Assembly: GCA_037783415.1 (NCBI GenBank)
Contig: JAZGTN010000014.1
Location: 62,001 to 126,000 of the forward strand
Length of the DNA stretch: 64,000 nt
Source: Leptasterias polaris
Lineage: Eukaryota; Echinodermata; Asteroidea; Forcipulatida; Asteriidae
Reading direction: 5' to 3'
A program made the position numbers and the translations under genes. This document shows, piece by piece, positions 1-15,100 of the stretch (position 1 is the first letter of the stretch; each line of letters starts with the position of its first letter). The notes under the pieces are model-generated. The model did not search any database, had not been told where the DNA came from, and saw nothing but the letters and a program-made list of their open reading frames with translations.

Positions 1-115
1 TGATGTACCATCCCTTTATGATATGTTTCATGAAAACTAGAGGATTGGAATGAATGTACTCTTCCAATAACCAATGATGTACCATCCCTTTGTGATGTGT
101 TTCTTGAAAACTATC
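1..115. repeat. 74-bp minisatellite, edge of array (copy A intron 7)
   Basis: About one and a half units of the repeat seen in full at 46746-48450, with the core TTCTTGAAAACTAGAGGATT. The array runs off the left edge, as expected if copy A intron 7 carries the same minisatellite as copy B. Confidence 0.85.
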
Positions 116-3100
116 CCGTTGACAAAGGGGATTGGATCAGATGTAGTCATTGATACACATACACAATACATTTAAATTGAGTAAGATAACATAAGGCACT
201 AACCTGTGATAAATCAAATCCCAGAACAACCTTGAGGTACGTTGGTAAGTTAGTAAGTAAAGTATAAAAGCCCCATGAACTGCAGAAATAACAAATCACG
301 AGGCCCCACACCGGTCTAGAAGTCATTAAACTCCACCATGGTACCGAATAACCCTGCAAAATATAACAAAATATTACAAAACGGCACAAAATATTACAAA
401 ATATCACAACATAAATTACAAAACATTGCAAAATACACCATCTTTAGAGTACCTTTTGGAAAGAATGTTACAAAAGCTTCATCAACATCACAAGTACATA
501 AAATGTAGAGACCCATTTTTCTCAGAATGATGTCATCAGATGTTTTAGATATTGGCAGATTTTGCACTGGAAGGGTATTGAATGCAATGGCAATTTACAC
601 CATTTTAACGTAAGGTTAGAGACTGGTAATTTTTCCCCACCTGAGGACTACATGTGCATGTATATCAATTGGTAAATGAGTACATCACAAAACTGTGGAT
701 GATACCCATGCCAACATCCTTACGGACTGTAAAGGGGGTAACCCTGCTCCTACCCTGGGAGTCCTGGGAGTAGGTGGCAATGTGTCCCTGGTGACAGTTG
801 ATTTGGGTCAATGGCCCAAATCAGTTAAGTGTAGCCCTTACCTTGAAGTGGCCGTCCGTGGCCCTATGATGTAGGCCTAAAGCAACCTCTCATAATTATT
901 AACAAAAAGAAGCTACATGTATCCATGCTACATAGGGAAATAATTCCTATACAAATGCATTAATTTATGCATACTCTCTGTGAACAAAGGACAAGTTAGT
1001 ATATTTCTTAGATTAATTACTCACATCATCTTTATCCCCGATGGATGATTCAATGTAGACTCTTTCTACATTTGATATACGTGGATGTTTTGATGGCTTA
1101 TCATGTACAAGTAGCATCCATAGGACGAACCATATCAGTGCTAATGTACCTGAGAGAAAATAACACCAACATAGCTCATAAATACTTCCACTGTATCAAC
1201 ACGTCCATTTAACTCCTCTGCAGAGTGACCCATACTGTTATCATCAAAACACTTGCTGCAGACTGGTTGAACGAGACTATACATGTACTAAAGTATCGGC
1301 CAGCGACGATCTTCTGCATGTTGTACAAAACATTGTGCACTCCAAAGTTTCACGTAATTAAAGAGAAACGGTCACAAATGGTTTCAAATGTATTTTTAAC
1401 TGATTTCTATAGACTTTAATTATGAAACTTGTTCCCTTGAAAAAAAATATATATCCAGGGTAGGCCCTTATTTTTAGGGTAGGCTGGGTTACATCAACAT
1501 AACAATTTCTTAAGTCATTTACGTGACAGATTTGAATATGTAGATTTTGAAACATTGCATGGTGGGAGGACAATCAGGTGAGGCTTGCATTGACACCATG
1601 TGTAAATGTCAAACTACAACCAGATGACCAATAGTGACAGCTGTGATCAACACAGATAGCTGAAGACAGGATAGTTGAATGCTTTGCCCTTGAGACCTTT
1701 GCAGCAGGGCTCTACAATCAACTTAAAGGAGGGAGGAAAACCGGAGGGCCCAGAGTTTTTGACCGAAACATGGCAGAGTAAAAAACTTTTCTTTACAAAA
1801 CTACTCTCCAATAAAGTGCGGTGGCACACAGCAGGGTTATAGAACTTACCAAAGAAGTAGAACGCTAATGGCCATCCATCTAGGAAGTCCAAATTAGAGA
1901 GCAATCCTGAGATTGACGATGCTAAAACTGTTCCCATATGAGTTCCTACAAAGGATATTGAAATTGTGGAAAAAAATAAACTAAACAATGAACAAGTTTT
2001 TAAATTCACTTTCAAATAGAGAGAGCCCTTGTGCAAAGGGAAACTTTAATGTTTTTGTGTGGTTGAAAAAGACAGATTAACAAGTGTTGGACTTGAACCC
2101 GCAACCTCCTGACAAATGGTTTTTCAGAGTGAATCATAAAGCATACTCTGTTGGAAATAACCCTTGAAATGTGACACCACTGAATGTTTTTTATGTTAAA
2201 AACTTTTGGACTAGAACTAGGGTATCAAGTATGGTAGCATGGTTAACCAAAACTTCACCCTATAGTTAGCACCAGTTCAGTTCAACTTTATGCTATCATC
2301 AATTCTAACCTAAGCCTGGCAATGGGTGGTAGACATGGACAAAACTCAACCTTTTTACAAAATGACTTTTGTGTTCAGGCTTGAGTGCCATTTTGTGTGT
2401 TATCTTGATCGACTAAGGTCACCATTGGAGCTCAAGCAGGGTATAGTGCACTTGAGTAAAGTCACCATTGTGACTCAAGCAAAGTATAATGCACAGTCGA
2501 CTATTAAGGTTGCCATAGGGGATCAAGCAACGTACCAAGCACTTGAATAAAGTCACCTTTTTGGGCTCAAGCAGGGTACAGTGCACAGTTGACTAAAGTC
2601 ACCAGTGGGGCTCAAACATGGTATAGTCCACCTGACTTAAGTCGCAATTGAGGCTCAAGAAGGGCATAGAGCACAGTCGAATAAAGTCACCATTGGGGCT
2701 CAAGCAGGGTAGAGTGCATAGTCAACTTAAAGTCGCCATTGGGGTTCAAGCAGGGTGAAGTGAACAGTGGACTAATTAAGTCACCCACCATTGGGGCTCA
2801 AGCAGGGTGTATTGCACAGTGCACTATTGGGGGTCAAGCAGGGTAGTAGAGTGCACAGTAGACTAAAGTCACCATTGGGGCTCAAGCAGGGTGTATTGCA
2901 CAGTGGACTATTGGGGGTCAAGCATGGTAGAGTGCACAGTAGACTAAAGTCACCATTGGGGCTCAAGCAGGGTGAAGTGAACAGTGGACTAAAGTCACCA
3001 TTGGGGCTCAAGCAGGGTATAGTGCACAGTGGACTAAAGTCACCATTGGGGCTCAAGCAGGGTGTAGTGCACAGTGAACTAAAGTCACCATTGGGGCTCA

Positions 3101-6100
3101 AGCAGGGTGAAGTGAACAGTGGACTAAAGTCATCATTGGGCTCAAGCAGGGTGTAGTGCACAGTTGACTAAAGTTGCTGTTGGGGCTCAAGCAGGGTATA
3201 GTGCACAGTAGACTAAAGTCACCATTGGGGCTCAAGCGGGGTAGAGTGCACAGTGGACTAAAGTCATCATTGGGCTCAAGCAGGGTGTAGTGCACAGTTG
3301 ACTAAAGTTGCCGTTGGGGCTCAAGCAGGGTATCAGTCGACTAAAGTCACCATTGGGGCTCAAGCAGGGTGAAGTGAACAGTGGACTAAAGTCACCATTG
3401 GGGCTCAAGCAGGGTAGAGTGCACAGTGGACTAAAGTCATCATTGGGGCACAAGCAGGGTGAAGTGCACAGTTGACTAAAGTTGCCGTTGGGGCTCAAGC
3501 AGGGTATAGTGCACAGTCGACTAAAGTCACCATTGGGGCTCAAGCAGGGTGAAGTGAACAGTGGACTAAAGTCACCATTGGGGCTCAAGCAGGGTATAGT
3601 GCACAGTGGACTAAGTCACCATTGGGGCTCAAGCAGGGTGTATTGCACAGTGGACTATTGGGGGTCAAGCAGGGTAGAGTGCACAGTGGACTAAAGTCAC
3701 CATTGATGTTCAAGCAGAGTAGAATGCACAGTGGACTAAAGTCACCATTGATGCTCAAGCAGGGTAGAGTGCACACTGGACTAAAGTCACCATTGTGGCT
3801 CAAGCAGGGTGAAGTGAACAGTGGACTAAAGTCACCATTGGGGCTTAAGCAGGGTGAAGTGAACAGTGAACTAAAGTCACCATTGGGGCTCAAGCAGGGT
3901 GAAGTGTACAGTTGACTAAAGTTGTCGTTGGGGCTCAAGTAGGGTGACGTAGTGCACATTGGCCATGGACTAAAGTCACCAATAAGGCTCAGGCAGGGTA
4001 TAGTGCACAGTCGACTAAATTCACCATTGGGGCTCAAGCAGGGTATAGTGCACAGTGGACTAAAGTCACCATTGGGGCTCAAGCAGAGTGTAGTGCACAG
4101 TGGACTTATAGGGGTCAAGCAGGGTAGAGTGCACTGTGGACTAAAGTCACCATTGGTGCTCAAGCCAGGTATAGTGCACAGTGGACTAAAGTCACCATTG
4201 GGGCTCAAGCAGGGTATAGTGCACAATTGACTAAAGTCACCATTGGGGCTCAAGCAGGGTGAAGTGAACAGTGGACTAAAGTCACCATTGGTGCGAACTT
4301 GGCCAGGTATAGTGCACAGTGGACTAAAGTCACCGTTGGGGCTCAAGCCAGGTATAGTGCACAGTGGACTAAAGTCACCATTGGGGCTCAAGCAGGGTGA
4401 AGTGTACAGTTGACTAAAGTTGTCGTTGGGGCTCAAGTAGGGTGACGTAGTGCACAGTGGCCATGGACTAAAGTCACCAATAGGGCTCAGGCAGGGTGAA
4501 GTGAACAGTGGACTAAAGTCACCATTGGGGCTCAAGCAGGGTAGAGTGCACAGTGGACTAAAGTCACCATTGATGCTCAAGCAGGGTGAAGTGCACAGTT
4601 GACTAAAGTTGCTGTTGGGGCTCAAGCAGGGTATAGTGCACAGTAGACTAAAGTCACCATTGGGGCTCAAGCAGGGTGTAGTGCACAGTTGACTAAAGTT
4701 GCCGTTGGGGCTCAAGCAGGGTATAATGCACAGTCGACTAAAGTCACCATTGGGGCTCAAGCAGGGTGAAGTGAACAGTGGACTAAAGTCACCATTGGGG
4801 CTCAAGCAGGGTAGAGTGCACAGTGGACTAAAGTCATCATTGGGGCTCAAGCAGGGTGAAGTGCACAGTTGACTAAAGTTGCCGTTGGGGCTCAAGCAGG
4901 GTATAGTGCACAGTCGACTAAAGTCACCATTGGGGCTCAAGCAGGGTGAAGTGAACAGTGGACTAAAGTCACCATTGGGGCTCAAGCAGGGTATAGTGCA
5001 CAGTGGACTAAGTCACCATTGGGGCTCAAGCAGGGTGTATTGCACAGTGGACTATTGGGGCTCAAGCAGGGTAGAGTGCACAGTGGACTAAAGTCACCAT
5101 TGATGCTCAAGCAGGGTAGAGTGCACACTGGACTAAAGTCACCATTGTGGCTCAAGCAGGATGAAGTGAACAGTGGACTAAAGTCACCATTGGGGCTTAA
5201 GCAGGGTATAGTGCACAGTGGACTAAAGTCACCATTGGGGCTCAAGCAGGGTGAAGTGAACAGTGGACTAAAGTCACCATTGGGGCTTAAGCAGGGTATA
5301 GTGCACAGTGGACTAAAGTCACCATTGGGGCTCAAGCAGGGTGAAGTGAACAGTGGACTAAAGTCACCATTGGGGCTTAAGCAGGGTATAGTGCACAGTG
5401 GACTAAAGTCGCCATTGAGGTTCAAGCAGGGTGTAGTGCACAGTCACCATTGTGGTTCAAGCAGGGTATAGTGCACAGTGAACTAAAGTCACCATTGGGG
5501 CTCAAGCAGGGTATAGTGCACAGTGGACTAAAGTCACCATTGGGGCTCAAGCAGAGTGTAGTGCACAGTGGACTTATAGGGGTCAAGCAGGGTAGAGTGC
5601 ACAGTGGACTAAAGTCACCATTGGTGCTCAAGCCAGGTATAGTGCACAGTGGACTAAAGTCACCATTGGGGCTCAAGCAGGGTATAGTGCACAATTGACT
5701 AAAGTCACCATTGGGGCTCAAGCAGGGTGAAGTGAACAGTGGACTAAAGTCACCATTGGTGCGAACTTGCCAAGGTATAGTGCACAGTGGACTAAAGTCA
5801 CCGTTGGGGCTCAAGCCAGGTATAGTGCACAGTGGACTAAAGTCACCATTGGGGCTCAAGCAGGGTGAAGTGTACAGTTGACTAAAGTTGTCGTTGGGGC
5901 TCAAGTAGGGTGACGTAGTGCACAGTGGCCATGGACTAAAGTCACCAATAGGGCTCAGGCAGGGTGAAGTGAACAGTGGACTAAAGTCACCATTGGGGCT
6001 CAAGCAGGGTAGAGTGCACAGTGGACTAAAGTCACCATTGATGCTCAAGCAGGGTGAAGTGCACAGTTGACTAAAGTTGCTGTTGGGGCTCAAGCAGGGT

Positions 6101-9100
6101 ATAGTGCACAGTAGACTAAAGTCACCATTGGGGCTCAAGCAGGGTGTAGTGCACAGTTGACTAAAGTTGCCGTTGGGGCTCAAGCAGGGTATAATGCACA
6201 GTCGACTAAAGTCACCATTGGGGCTCAAGCAGGGTGAAGTGAACAGTGGACTAAAGTCACCATTGGGGCTCAAGCAGGGTAGAGTGCACAGTGGACTAAA
6301 GTCATCATTGGGGCTCAAGCAGGGTGAAGTGCACAGTTGACTAAAGTTGCCGTTGGGGCTCAAGCAGGGTATAGTGCACAGTCGACTAAAGTCACCATTG
6401 GGGCTCAAGCAGGGTGAAGTGAACAGTGGACTAAAGTCACCATTGGGGCTCAAGCAGGGTATAGTGCACAGTGGACTAAGTCACCATTGGGGCTCAAGCA
6501 GGGTGTATTGCACAGTGGACTATTGGGGCTCAAGCAGGGTAGAGTGCACAGTGGACTAAAATCACCATTGATGCTCAAGCAGGGTAGAGTGCACACTGGA
6601 CTAAAGTCACCATTGTGGCTCAAGCAGGGTGAAGTGAACAGTGGACTAAAGTCACCATTGGGGCTTAAGCAGGGTATAGTGCACAGTGGACTAAAGTCAC
6701 CATTGGGGCTCAAGCAGGGTGAAGTGAACAGTGGACTAAAGTCACAATTGGGGCTCAAGCAGGGTATAGTGCACAGTGGACTAAAGTCACCATTGGGGCT
6801 CAAGCAGGGTGTAGTGCACAGTGGACTATTGGGGGTCAAGCAGGGTAGAGTGCACAGTGGACTAAAGTCACCATTGGGGCTCAAGCAGGGTGAAGTGCAC
6901 AGTGGACTAAAGTTGCCGTTGGGGCTCAAGCAGGGTATAGTGCACAGTGGACTAAAGTCACCATTGGGGCTCAAGCAGGGTGAAGTGTACAGTTGACTAA
7001 AGTTGTCGTTGGGGCTCAAGTGGGGTGTAGTGCACAGTGGCCATGGACTATAAAGTCACCAATAGGGCACAGGCAGGGTAGAGTGCACAGTGGACTAAAG
7101 TCACCATTGGGGCTCAAGCAGGGTGAAGTGCACAGTTGACTAAAGTTGCCGTTGGGGCTCAAGCAGGGTGAAGTGTACAGTTGACTAAAGTTGTCGTTGG
7201 GGCTCAAGTAGGGTGACGTAGTGCACAGTGGCCATGGACTTAAGTCACCAATAGGGCTCAGGCAGGGTATAGTGCACAGTCGACTAAAGTCACCATTGGG
7301 GCTCAAGCAGGGTGAAGTGAACAGTGGACTAAAGTCACCATTGGGGCTCAAGCAGGGTATAGTGCACAGTGGACTAAGTCACCATTGGGGCTCAAGCAGG
7401 GTGTATTGCACAGTGGACTATTGGGGGTCAAGCAGGGTAGAGTGCACAGTGGACTAAAGTCACCATTGATGCTCAATCAGAGTAGAATGCACAGTGGACT
7501 AAAGTCACCATTGATGCTGAAGCAGGGTAGAGTGCACACTGGACTAAAGTCACCATTGGGGCTCAAGCAGGGTGAAGTGAACAGTGGACTAAAGTCACAA
7601 TTGGGGCTTAAGCAGGGTATAGTGCACAGTGGACTAAAGTCACCATTGGGGCTCAAGCAGGGTGTAGTGCACAGTGGACTATTGTGGGTCAAGCAGGGTA
7701 GAGTACACAGTGGACTAAAGTCACCATTGATGCTCAAGCAGGATATAGTGCACAGTGGACTAAAGTCACCATTGGGGCTCAAGCAGGGTGAAGTGCACAT
7801 TGGACTAAAGTCACCATTGGGGCTCAAGCAGGGTATAGTGCACAGTGGACTAAAGTCACCATTGGAGCTCAAGCAGGGTGAAGTGCACAGTTGACTAAAG
7901 TTGCTGTTGGGGCTCAAGCAGGGTATAATGCACAGTCGGCTAAAGTCACCATTGGGGCTCAATCAGGGTGAAGTGAACAGTGGACTAAAGTCACCATTGA
8001 TGCTCAAGCAGGGTATAGTGCACAGTGGACTAAAGTCACTATTGGGGCTCAAGCAGGGTGAAGTGTACAGTTGACTAAAGTTGTCGTTGGGGCTCAAGTA
8101 GGGTGACGTAGTGCACAGTGGCCATGGACTAAAGTCACCAATAGGGCTCAGGCAGGGTAGAGTGCACAGTGGACTAAAGTCACCATTGGGGCTCAAGCAG
8201 GGTGAAGTGCACAGTTGACTAAAGTTGCCGTTGGGGGTCAAGCAGGGTAGAGTGCACAGTGGACTAAAGTCACAATTGATGCTCAAGCAGGGTATAAGTG
8301 CACAGTGGACTAAAGTCACCATTGGGGCTCAAGCAGGGTGAAGTGCACATTGGACTAAAGTCACCATTGGGGCTCAAGCAGGGTATAGTGCACAGTGGAC
8401 TAAAGTCACCATTGGGGCTCAAGCAGGGTGTAGTGCACAGTGGACTATTGTGGGTCAAGCAGGGTAGAGTGCACAGTGGACTAAAGTCACCATTGGGGCT
8501 CAAGCAGGGTGAAGTGCACAGTGGACTAAAGTTGCCGTTGGGGCTCAAGCAGGGTATAGTGCACAGTGGACTAAAGTCACCATTGGGGCTCAGGGTGAAG
8601 TGTACAGTTGACTAAAGTTGTCGTTGGGGCTCAAGTAGGGTGTAGTGCACAGTGGCCATGGACTAAAGTCACCAATAGGGCTCAGACAGGGTAGAGTGCA
8701 CAGTGGACTAAAGTCACCATTGGGGCTCAAGCAGGGTGAAGTGCACAGTTGACTAAAGTTGCCGTTGGGGCTCAAGCAGGGTATAGTGCACAGTGGACTA
8801 AAGTCACCATTGGGGCTCAAGCAGGGTGAAGTGTACAGTTGACTAAAGTTGTCGTTGGGGCTCAAGTAGGGTGACGTAGAGCACAGTGGCCATGAACTAA
8901 AGTCACCAATAGGGCTCAGGCAGGGTAGAGTGCACAGTGGACTAAAGTCACCATTGGGGCTCAAGCAGGGTGAAGTGCACAGTTGACTAAAGTTGCCGTT
9001 GGGGCTCAAGCAGGGTATAGTGCACAGTGGACTAAAGTCACCATTGGTGCTCAAGCAGGGTGAAGTGAACAGTGGACTAAAGTCACCATTGGGGCTCAAG

Positions 9101-12100
9101 CAGGGTAGAGTGCACAGTGGACTAAAGTCACCATTGATGCTCAAGCAGGGTGAAGTGCACAGTTGACTAAAGTTGCTGTTGGGGCTCAAGCAGGGTATAG
9201 TGCACAGTAGACTAAAGTCACCATTGGGGCTCAAGCAGGGTGTAGTGCACAGTTGACTAAAGTTGCCGTTGGGGCTCAAGCAGGGTATAATGCACAGTCG
9301 ACTAAAGTCACCATTGGGGCTCAAGCAGGGTGAAGTGAACAGTGGACTAAAGTCACCATTGGGGCTCAAGCAGGGTAGAGTGCACAGTGGACTAAAGTCA
9401 TCATTGGGGCTCAAGCAGGGTGAAGTGCACAGTTGACTAAAGTTGCCGTTGGGGCTCAAGCAGGGTATAGTGCACAGTCGACTAAAGTCACCATTGGGGC
9501 TCAAGCAGGGTGAAGTGAACAGTGGACTAAAGTCACCATTGGGGCTCAAGCAGGGTATAGTGCACAGTGGACTAAGTCACCATTGGGGCTCAAGCAGGGT
9601 GTATTGCACAGTGGACTATTGGGGCTCAAGCAGGGTAGAGTGCACAGTGGACTAAAGTCACCATTGATGCTCAAGCAGGGTAGAGTGCACACTGGACTAA
9701 AGTCACCATTGTGGCTCAAGCAGGGTGAAGTGAACAGTGGACTAAAGTCACCATTGGGGCTTAAGCAGGGTATAGTGCACAGTGGACTAAAGTCACCATT
9801 GGGGCTCAAGCAGGGTGAAGTGCACATTGGACTAAAGTCACCATTGGGGCTCAAGCAGGGTATAGTGCACAGTGGACTAAAGTCACCATTGGGGCTCAAG
9901 CAGGGTGTAGTGCACAGTGGACTATTGGGGGTCAAGCAGGGTAGAGTGCACAGTGGACTAAAGTCACCATTGGGGCTCAAGCAGGGTGAAGTGCACAGTG
10001 GACTAAAGTTGCCGTTGGGGCTCAAGCAGGGTATAGTGCACAGTGGACTAAAGTCACCATTGGGGCTCAAGCAGGGTGAAGTGTACAGTTGACTAAAGTT
10101 GTCGTTGGGGCTCAAGTAGGGTGTAGTGCACAGTGGCCATGGACTAAAGTCACCAATAGGGCACAGGCAGGGTAGAGTGCACAGTGGACTAAAGTCACCA
10201 TTGGGGCTCAAGCAGGGTGAAGTGCACAGTTGACTAAAGTTGCCGTTGGGGCTCAAGCAGGGTATAGTGCACAGTGGACTAAAGTCACCATTGGGGCTCA
10301 AGCAGGGTGAAGTGTACAGTTGACTAAAGTTGTCGTTGGGGCTCAAGTAGGGTGACGTAGTGCACAGTGGCCATGGACTAAAGTCACCAATAGGGCTCAG
10401 GCAGGGTATAGTGCACAGTCGACTAAAGTCACCATTGGGGCTCAAGCAGGGTGAAGTGAACAGTGGACTAAAGTCACCATTGGGGCTCAAGCAGGGTATA
10501 GTGCACAGTGGACTAAGTCACCATTGGGGCTCAAGCAGGATGTATTGCACAGTGGACTATTGGGGGTCAAGCAGGGTAGAGTGCACAGTGGACTAAAGTC
10601 ACCATTGATGCTCAATCAGAGTAGAATGCACAGTGGACTAAAGTCACCATTGATGCTCAAGCAGGGTAGAGTGCACACTGGACTAAAGTCACCATTGGGG
10701 CTCAAGCAGGGTGAAGTGAACAGTGGACTAAAGTCACCATTGGGGCTTAAGCAGGGTATAGTGCACAGTGGACTAAAGTCACCATTGGGGCTCAAGCAGG
10801 GTGTAGTGCACAGTGGACTATTGGGGGTCAAGCAGGGTAGAGTGCACAGTGGACTAAAGTCACCATTGATGCTCAAGCAGGGTATAGTGCACAGTGGACT
10901 AAAGTCACCATTGGGGCTCAAGCAGGGTGAAGTGCACATTGGACTAAAGTCACCATTGGGGCTCAAGCAGGGTATAGTGCACAGTGGACTAAAGTCACCA
11001 TTGGGGCTCAAGCAGGGTGAAGTGCACAGTGGACTAAAGTTGCCGTTGGGGCTCAAGCAGGGTATAGTGCACAGTGGACTAAAGTCACCATTGGGGCTCA
11101 AGCAGGGTGAAGTGTACAGTTGACTAAAGTTGTCATTGGGGCTCAAGTAGGGTGTAGTGCACAGTGGCCATGGACTAAAGTCACCAATAGGGCACAGGCA
11201 GGGTAGAGTGCACAGTGGACTAAAGTCACCATTGGGGCTCAAGCAGGGTGAAGTGCACAGTTGACTAAAGTTGCCGTTGGGGCTCAAGCAGGGTATAGTG
11301 CACAGTGGACTAAAGTCACCATTGGGGCTCAAGCAGGGTGAAGTGTACAGTTGACTAAAGTTGTCGTTGGGGCTCAAGTAGGGTGACGTAGTGCACAGTG
11401 GCCATGGACTAAAGTCACCAATAGGGCTCAGGCAGGGTATAGTGCACAGTCGACTAAAGTCACCATTGGGGCTCAAGCAGGGTGAAGTGAACAGTGGACT
11501 AAAGTCACCATTGGGGCTCAAGCAGGGTATAGTGCACAGTGGACTAAGTCACCATTGGGGCTCAAGCAGGGTGTATTGCACAGTGGACTATTGGGGGTCA
11601 AGCAGGGTAGAGTGCACAGTGGACTAAAGTCACCATTGATGCTCAATCAGAGTAGAATGCACAGTGGACTAAAGTCACCATTGATGCTCAAGCAGGGTAG
11701 AGTGCACACTGGACTAAAGTCACCATTGGGGCTCAAGCAGGGTGAAGTGAACAGTGGACTAAAGTCACAATTGGGGCTTAAGCAGGGTATAGTGCACAGT
11801 GGACTAAAGTCACCATTGGGGCTCAAGCAGGGTGTAGTGCACAGTGGACTATTGTGGGTCAAGCAGGGTAGAGTACACAGTGGACTAAAGTCACCATTGA
11901 TGCTCAAGCAGGATATAGTGCACAGTGGACTAAAGTCACCATTGGGGCTCAAGCAGGGTGAAGTGCACATTGGACTAAAGTCACCATTGGGGCTCAAGCA
12001 GGGTATAGTGCACAGTGGACTAAAGTCACCATTGGGGCTCAAGCAGGGTGAAGTGCACAGTTGACTAAAGTTGCTGTTGGGGCTCAAGCAGGGTATAATG

Positions 12101-15100
12101 CACAGTCGGCTAAAGTCACCATTGGGGCTCAAGCAGGGTGAAGTGAACAGTGGACTAAAGTCACCATTGATGCTCAAGCAGGGTATAGTGCACAGTGGAC
12201 TAAAGTCACCATTGGGGCTCAAGCAGGGTGAAGTGCACATTGGACTAAAGTTGCCGTTGGGGCTCAAGCAGGGTATAGTGCACAGTGGACTAAAGTCACC
12301 ATTGGGGCTCAGGGTGAAGTGTACAGTTGACTAAAGTTGTCGTTGGGGCTCAAGTAGGGTGTAGTGCACAGTGGCCATGGACTAAAGTCACCAATAGGGC
12401 TCAGGCAGGGTAGAGTGCACAGTGGACTAAAGTCACCATTGGGGCTCAAGCAGGGTGAAGTGCACAGTTGACTAAAGTTGCCGTTGGGGCTCAAGCAGGG
12501 TATAGTGCACAGTGGACTAAAGTCACCATTGGGGCTCAAGCAGGGTGAAGTGTACAGTTGACTAAAGTTGTCGTTGGGGCTCAAGTAGGGTGACGTAGAG
12601 CACAGTGGCCATGAACTAAAGTCACCAATAGGGCTCAGGCAGGGTAGAGTGCACAGTGGACTAAAGTCACCATTGGGGCTCAAGCAGGGTGAAGTGCACA
12701 GTTGACTAAAGTTGCCGTTGGGGCTCAAGCAGGGTATAGTGCACAGTGGACTAAAGTCACCATTGGTGCTCAAGCAGGGTGAAGTGAACAGTGGACTAAA
12801 GTCACCATTGGGGCTCAAGCAGGGTAGAGTGCACAGTGGACTAAAGTCACCATTGATGCTCAAGCAGGGTGAAGTGCACAGTTGACTAAAGTTGCTGTTG
12901 GGGCTCAAGCAGGGTATAGTGCACAATAGACTAAAGTCACCATTGGGGCTCAAGCAGGGTGTAGTGCACAGTTGACTAAAGTTGCCGTTGGGGCTCAAGC
13001 AGGGTATAATGCACAGTCGACTAAAGTCACCATTGGGGCTCAAGCAGGGTGAAGTGAACAGTGGACTAAAGTCACCATTGGGGCTCAAGCAGGGTAGAGT
13101 GCACAGTGGACTAAAGTCATCATTGGGGCTCAAGCAGGGTGAAGTGCACAGTTGACTAAAGTTGCCGTTGGGGCTCAAGCAGGGTATAGTGCACAGTCGA
13201 CTAAAGTCACCATTGGGGCTCAAGCAGGGTGTAGTGCACAGTGGACTATTGTGGGTCAAGCAGGGTAGAGTACACAGTGGACTAAAGTCACCATTGATGC
13301 TCAAGCAGGATATAGTGCACAGTGGACTAAAGTCACCATTGGGGCTCAAGCAGGGTGAAGTGCACATTGGACTAAAGTCACCATTGGGGCTCAAGCAGGG
13401 TATAGTGCACAGTGGACTAAAGTCACCATTGGGGCTCAAGCAGGGTGAAGTGCACAGTTGACTAAAGTTGCTGTTGGGGCTCAAGCAGGGTATAATGCAC
13501 AGTCGGCTAAAGTCACCATTGGGGCTCAAGCAGGGTGAAGTGAACAGTGGACTAAAGTCACCATTGATGCTCAAGCAGGGTATAGTGCACAGTGGACTAA
13601 AGTCACCATTGGGGCTCAAGCAGGGTGAAGTGCACATTGGACTAAAGTTGCCGTTGGGGCTCAAGCAGGGTATAGTGCACAGTGGACTAAAGTCACCATT
13701 GGGGCTCAGGGTGAAGTGTACAGTTGACTAAAGTTGTCGTTGGGGCTCAAGTAGGGTGTAGTGCACAGTGGCCATGGACTAAAGTCACCAATAGGGCTCA
13801 GGCAGGGTAGAGTGCACAGTGGACTAAAGTCACCATTGGGGCTCAAGCAGGGTGAAGTGCACAGTTGACTAAAGTTGCCGTTGGGGCTCAAGCAGGGTAT
13901 AGTGCACAGTGGACTAAAGTCACCATTGGGGCTCAAGCAGGGTGAAGTGTACAGTGGACTAAAGTCACCATTGGGGCTCAAGCAGGGTATAGTGCACAGT
14001 GGACTAAGTCACCATTGGGGCTCAAGCAGGGTGTATTGCACAGTGGACTATTGGGGCTCAAGCAGGGTAGAGTGCACAGTGGACTAAAGTCACCATTGAT
14101 GCTCAAGCAGGGTAGAGTGCACACTGGACTAAAGTCACCATTGTGGCTCAAGCAGGGTGAAGTGAACAGTGGACTAAAGTCACCATTGGGGCTTAAGCAG
14201 GGTATAGTGCACAGTGGACTAAAGTCACCATTGGGGCTCAAGCAGGGTGAAGTGAACAGTGGACTAAAATCACCATTGGGGCTTAAGCAGGGTATAGTGC
14301 ACAGTGGACTAAAGTCACCATTGGGGCTCAAGCAGGGTGTAGTGCACAGTGGACTATTGGGGGTCAAGCAGGGTAGAGTGCACAGTGGACTAAAGTCACC
14401 ATTGATGCTCAAGCAGGGTATAGTGCACAGTGGACTAAAGTCACCATTGGGGCTCAAGCAGGGTGAAGTGCACATTGGACTAAAGTCACCATTGGGGCTC
14501 AAGCAGGGTATAGTGCACAGTGGACTAAAGTCACCATTGGGGCTCAAGCAGGGTGTAGTGCACAGTGGACTATTGGGGGTCAAGCAGGGTAGAGTGCACA
14601 GTGGACTAAAGTCACCATTGGGGCTCAAGCAGGGTGAAGTGCACAGTGGACTAAAGTTGCCGTTGGGGCTCAAGCAGGGTATAGTGCACAGTGGACTAAA
14701 GTCACCATTGGGGCTCAAGCAGGGTGAAGTGTACAGTTGACTAAAGTTGTCGTTGGGGCTCAAGTAGGGTGTAGTGCACAGTGGCCATGGACTAAAGTCA
14801 CCAATAGGGCACAGGCAGGGTAGAGTGCACAGTGGACTAAAGTCACCATTGGGGCTCAAGCAGGGTGAAGTGCACAGTTGACTAAAGTTGCCGTTGGGGC
14901 TCAAGCAGGGTATAGTGCACAGTGGACTAAAGTCACCATTGGGGCTCAAGCAGGGTGAAGTGTACAGTTGACTAAAGTTGTCGTTGGGGCTCAAGTAGGG
15001 TGACGTAGTGCACAGTGGCCATGGACTAAAGTCACCAATAGGGCTCAGGCAGGGTATAGTGCACAGTCGACTAAAGTCACCATTGGGGCTCAAGCAGGGT

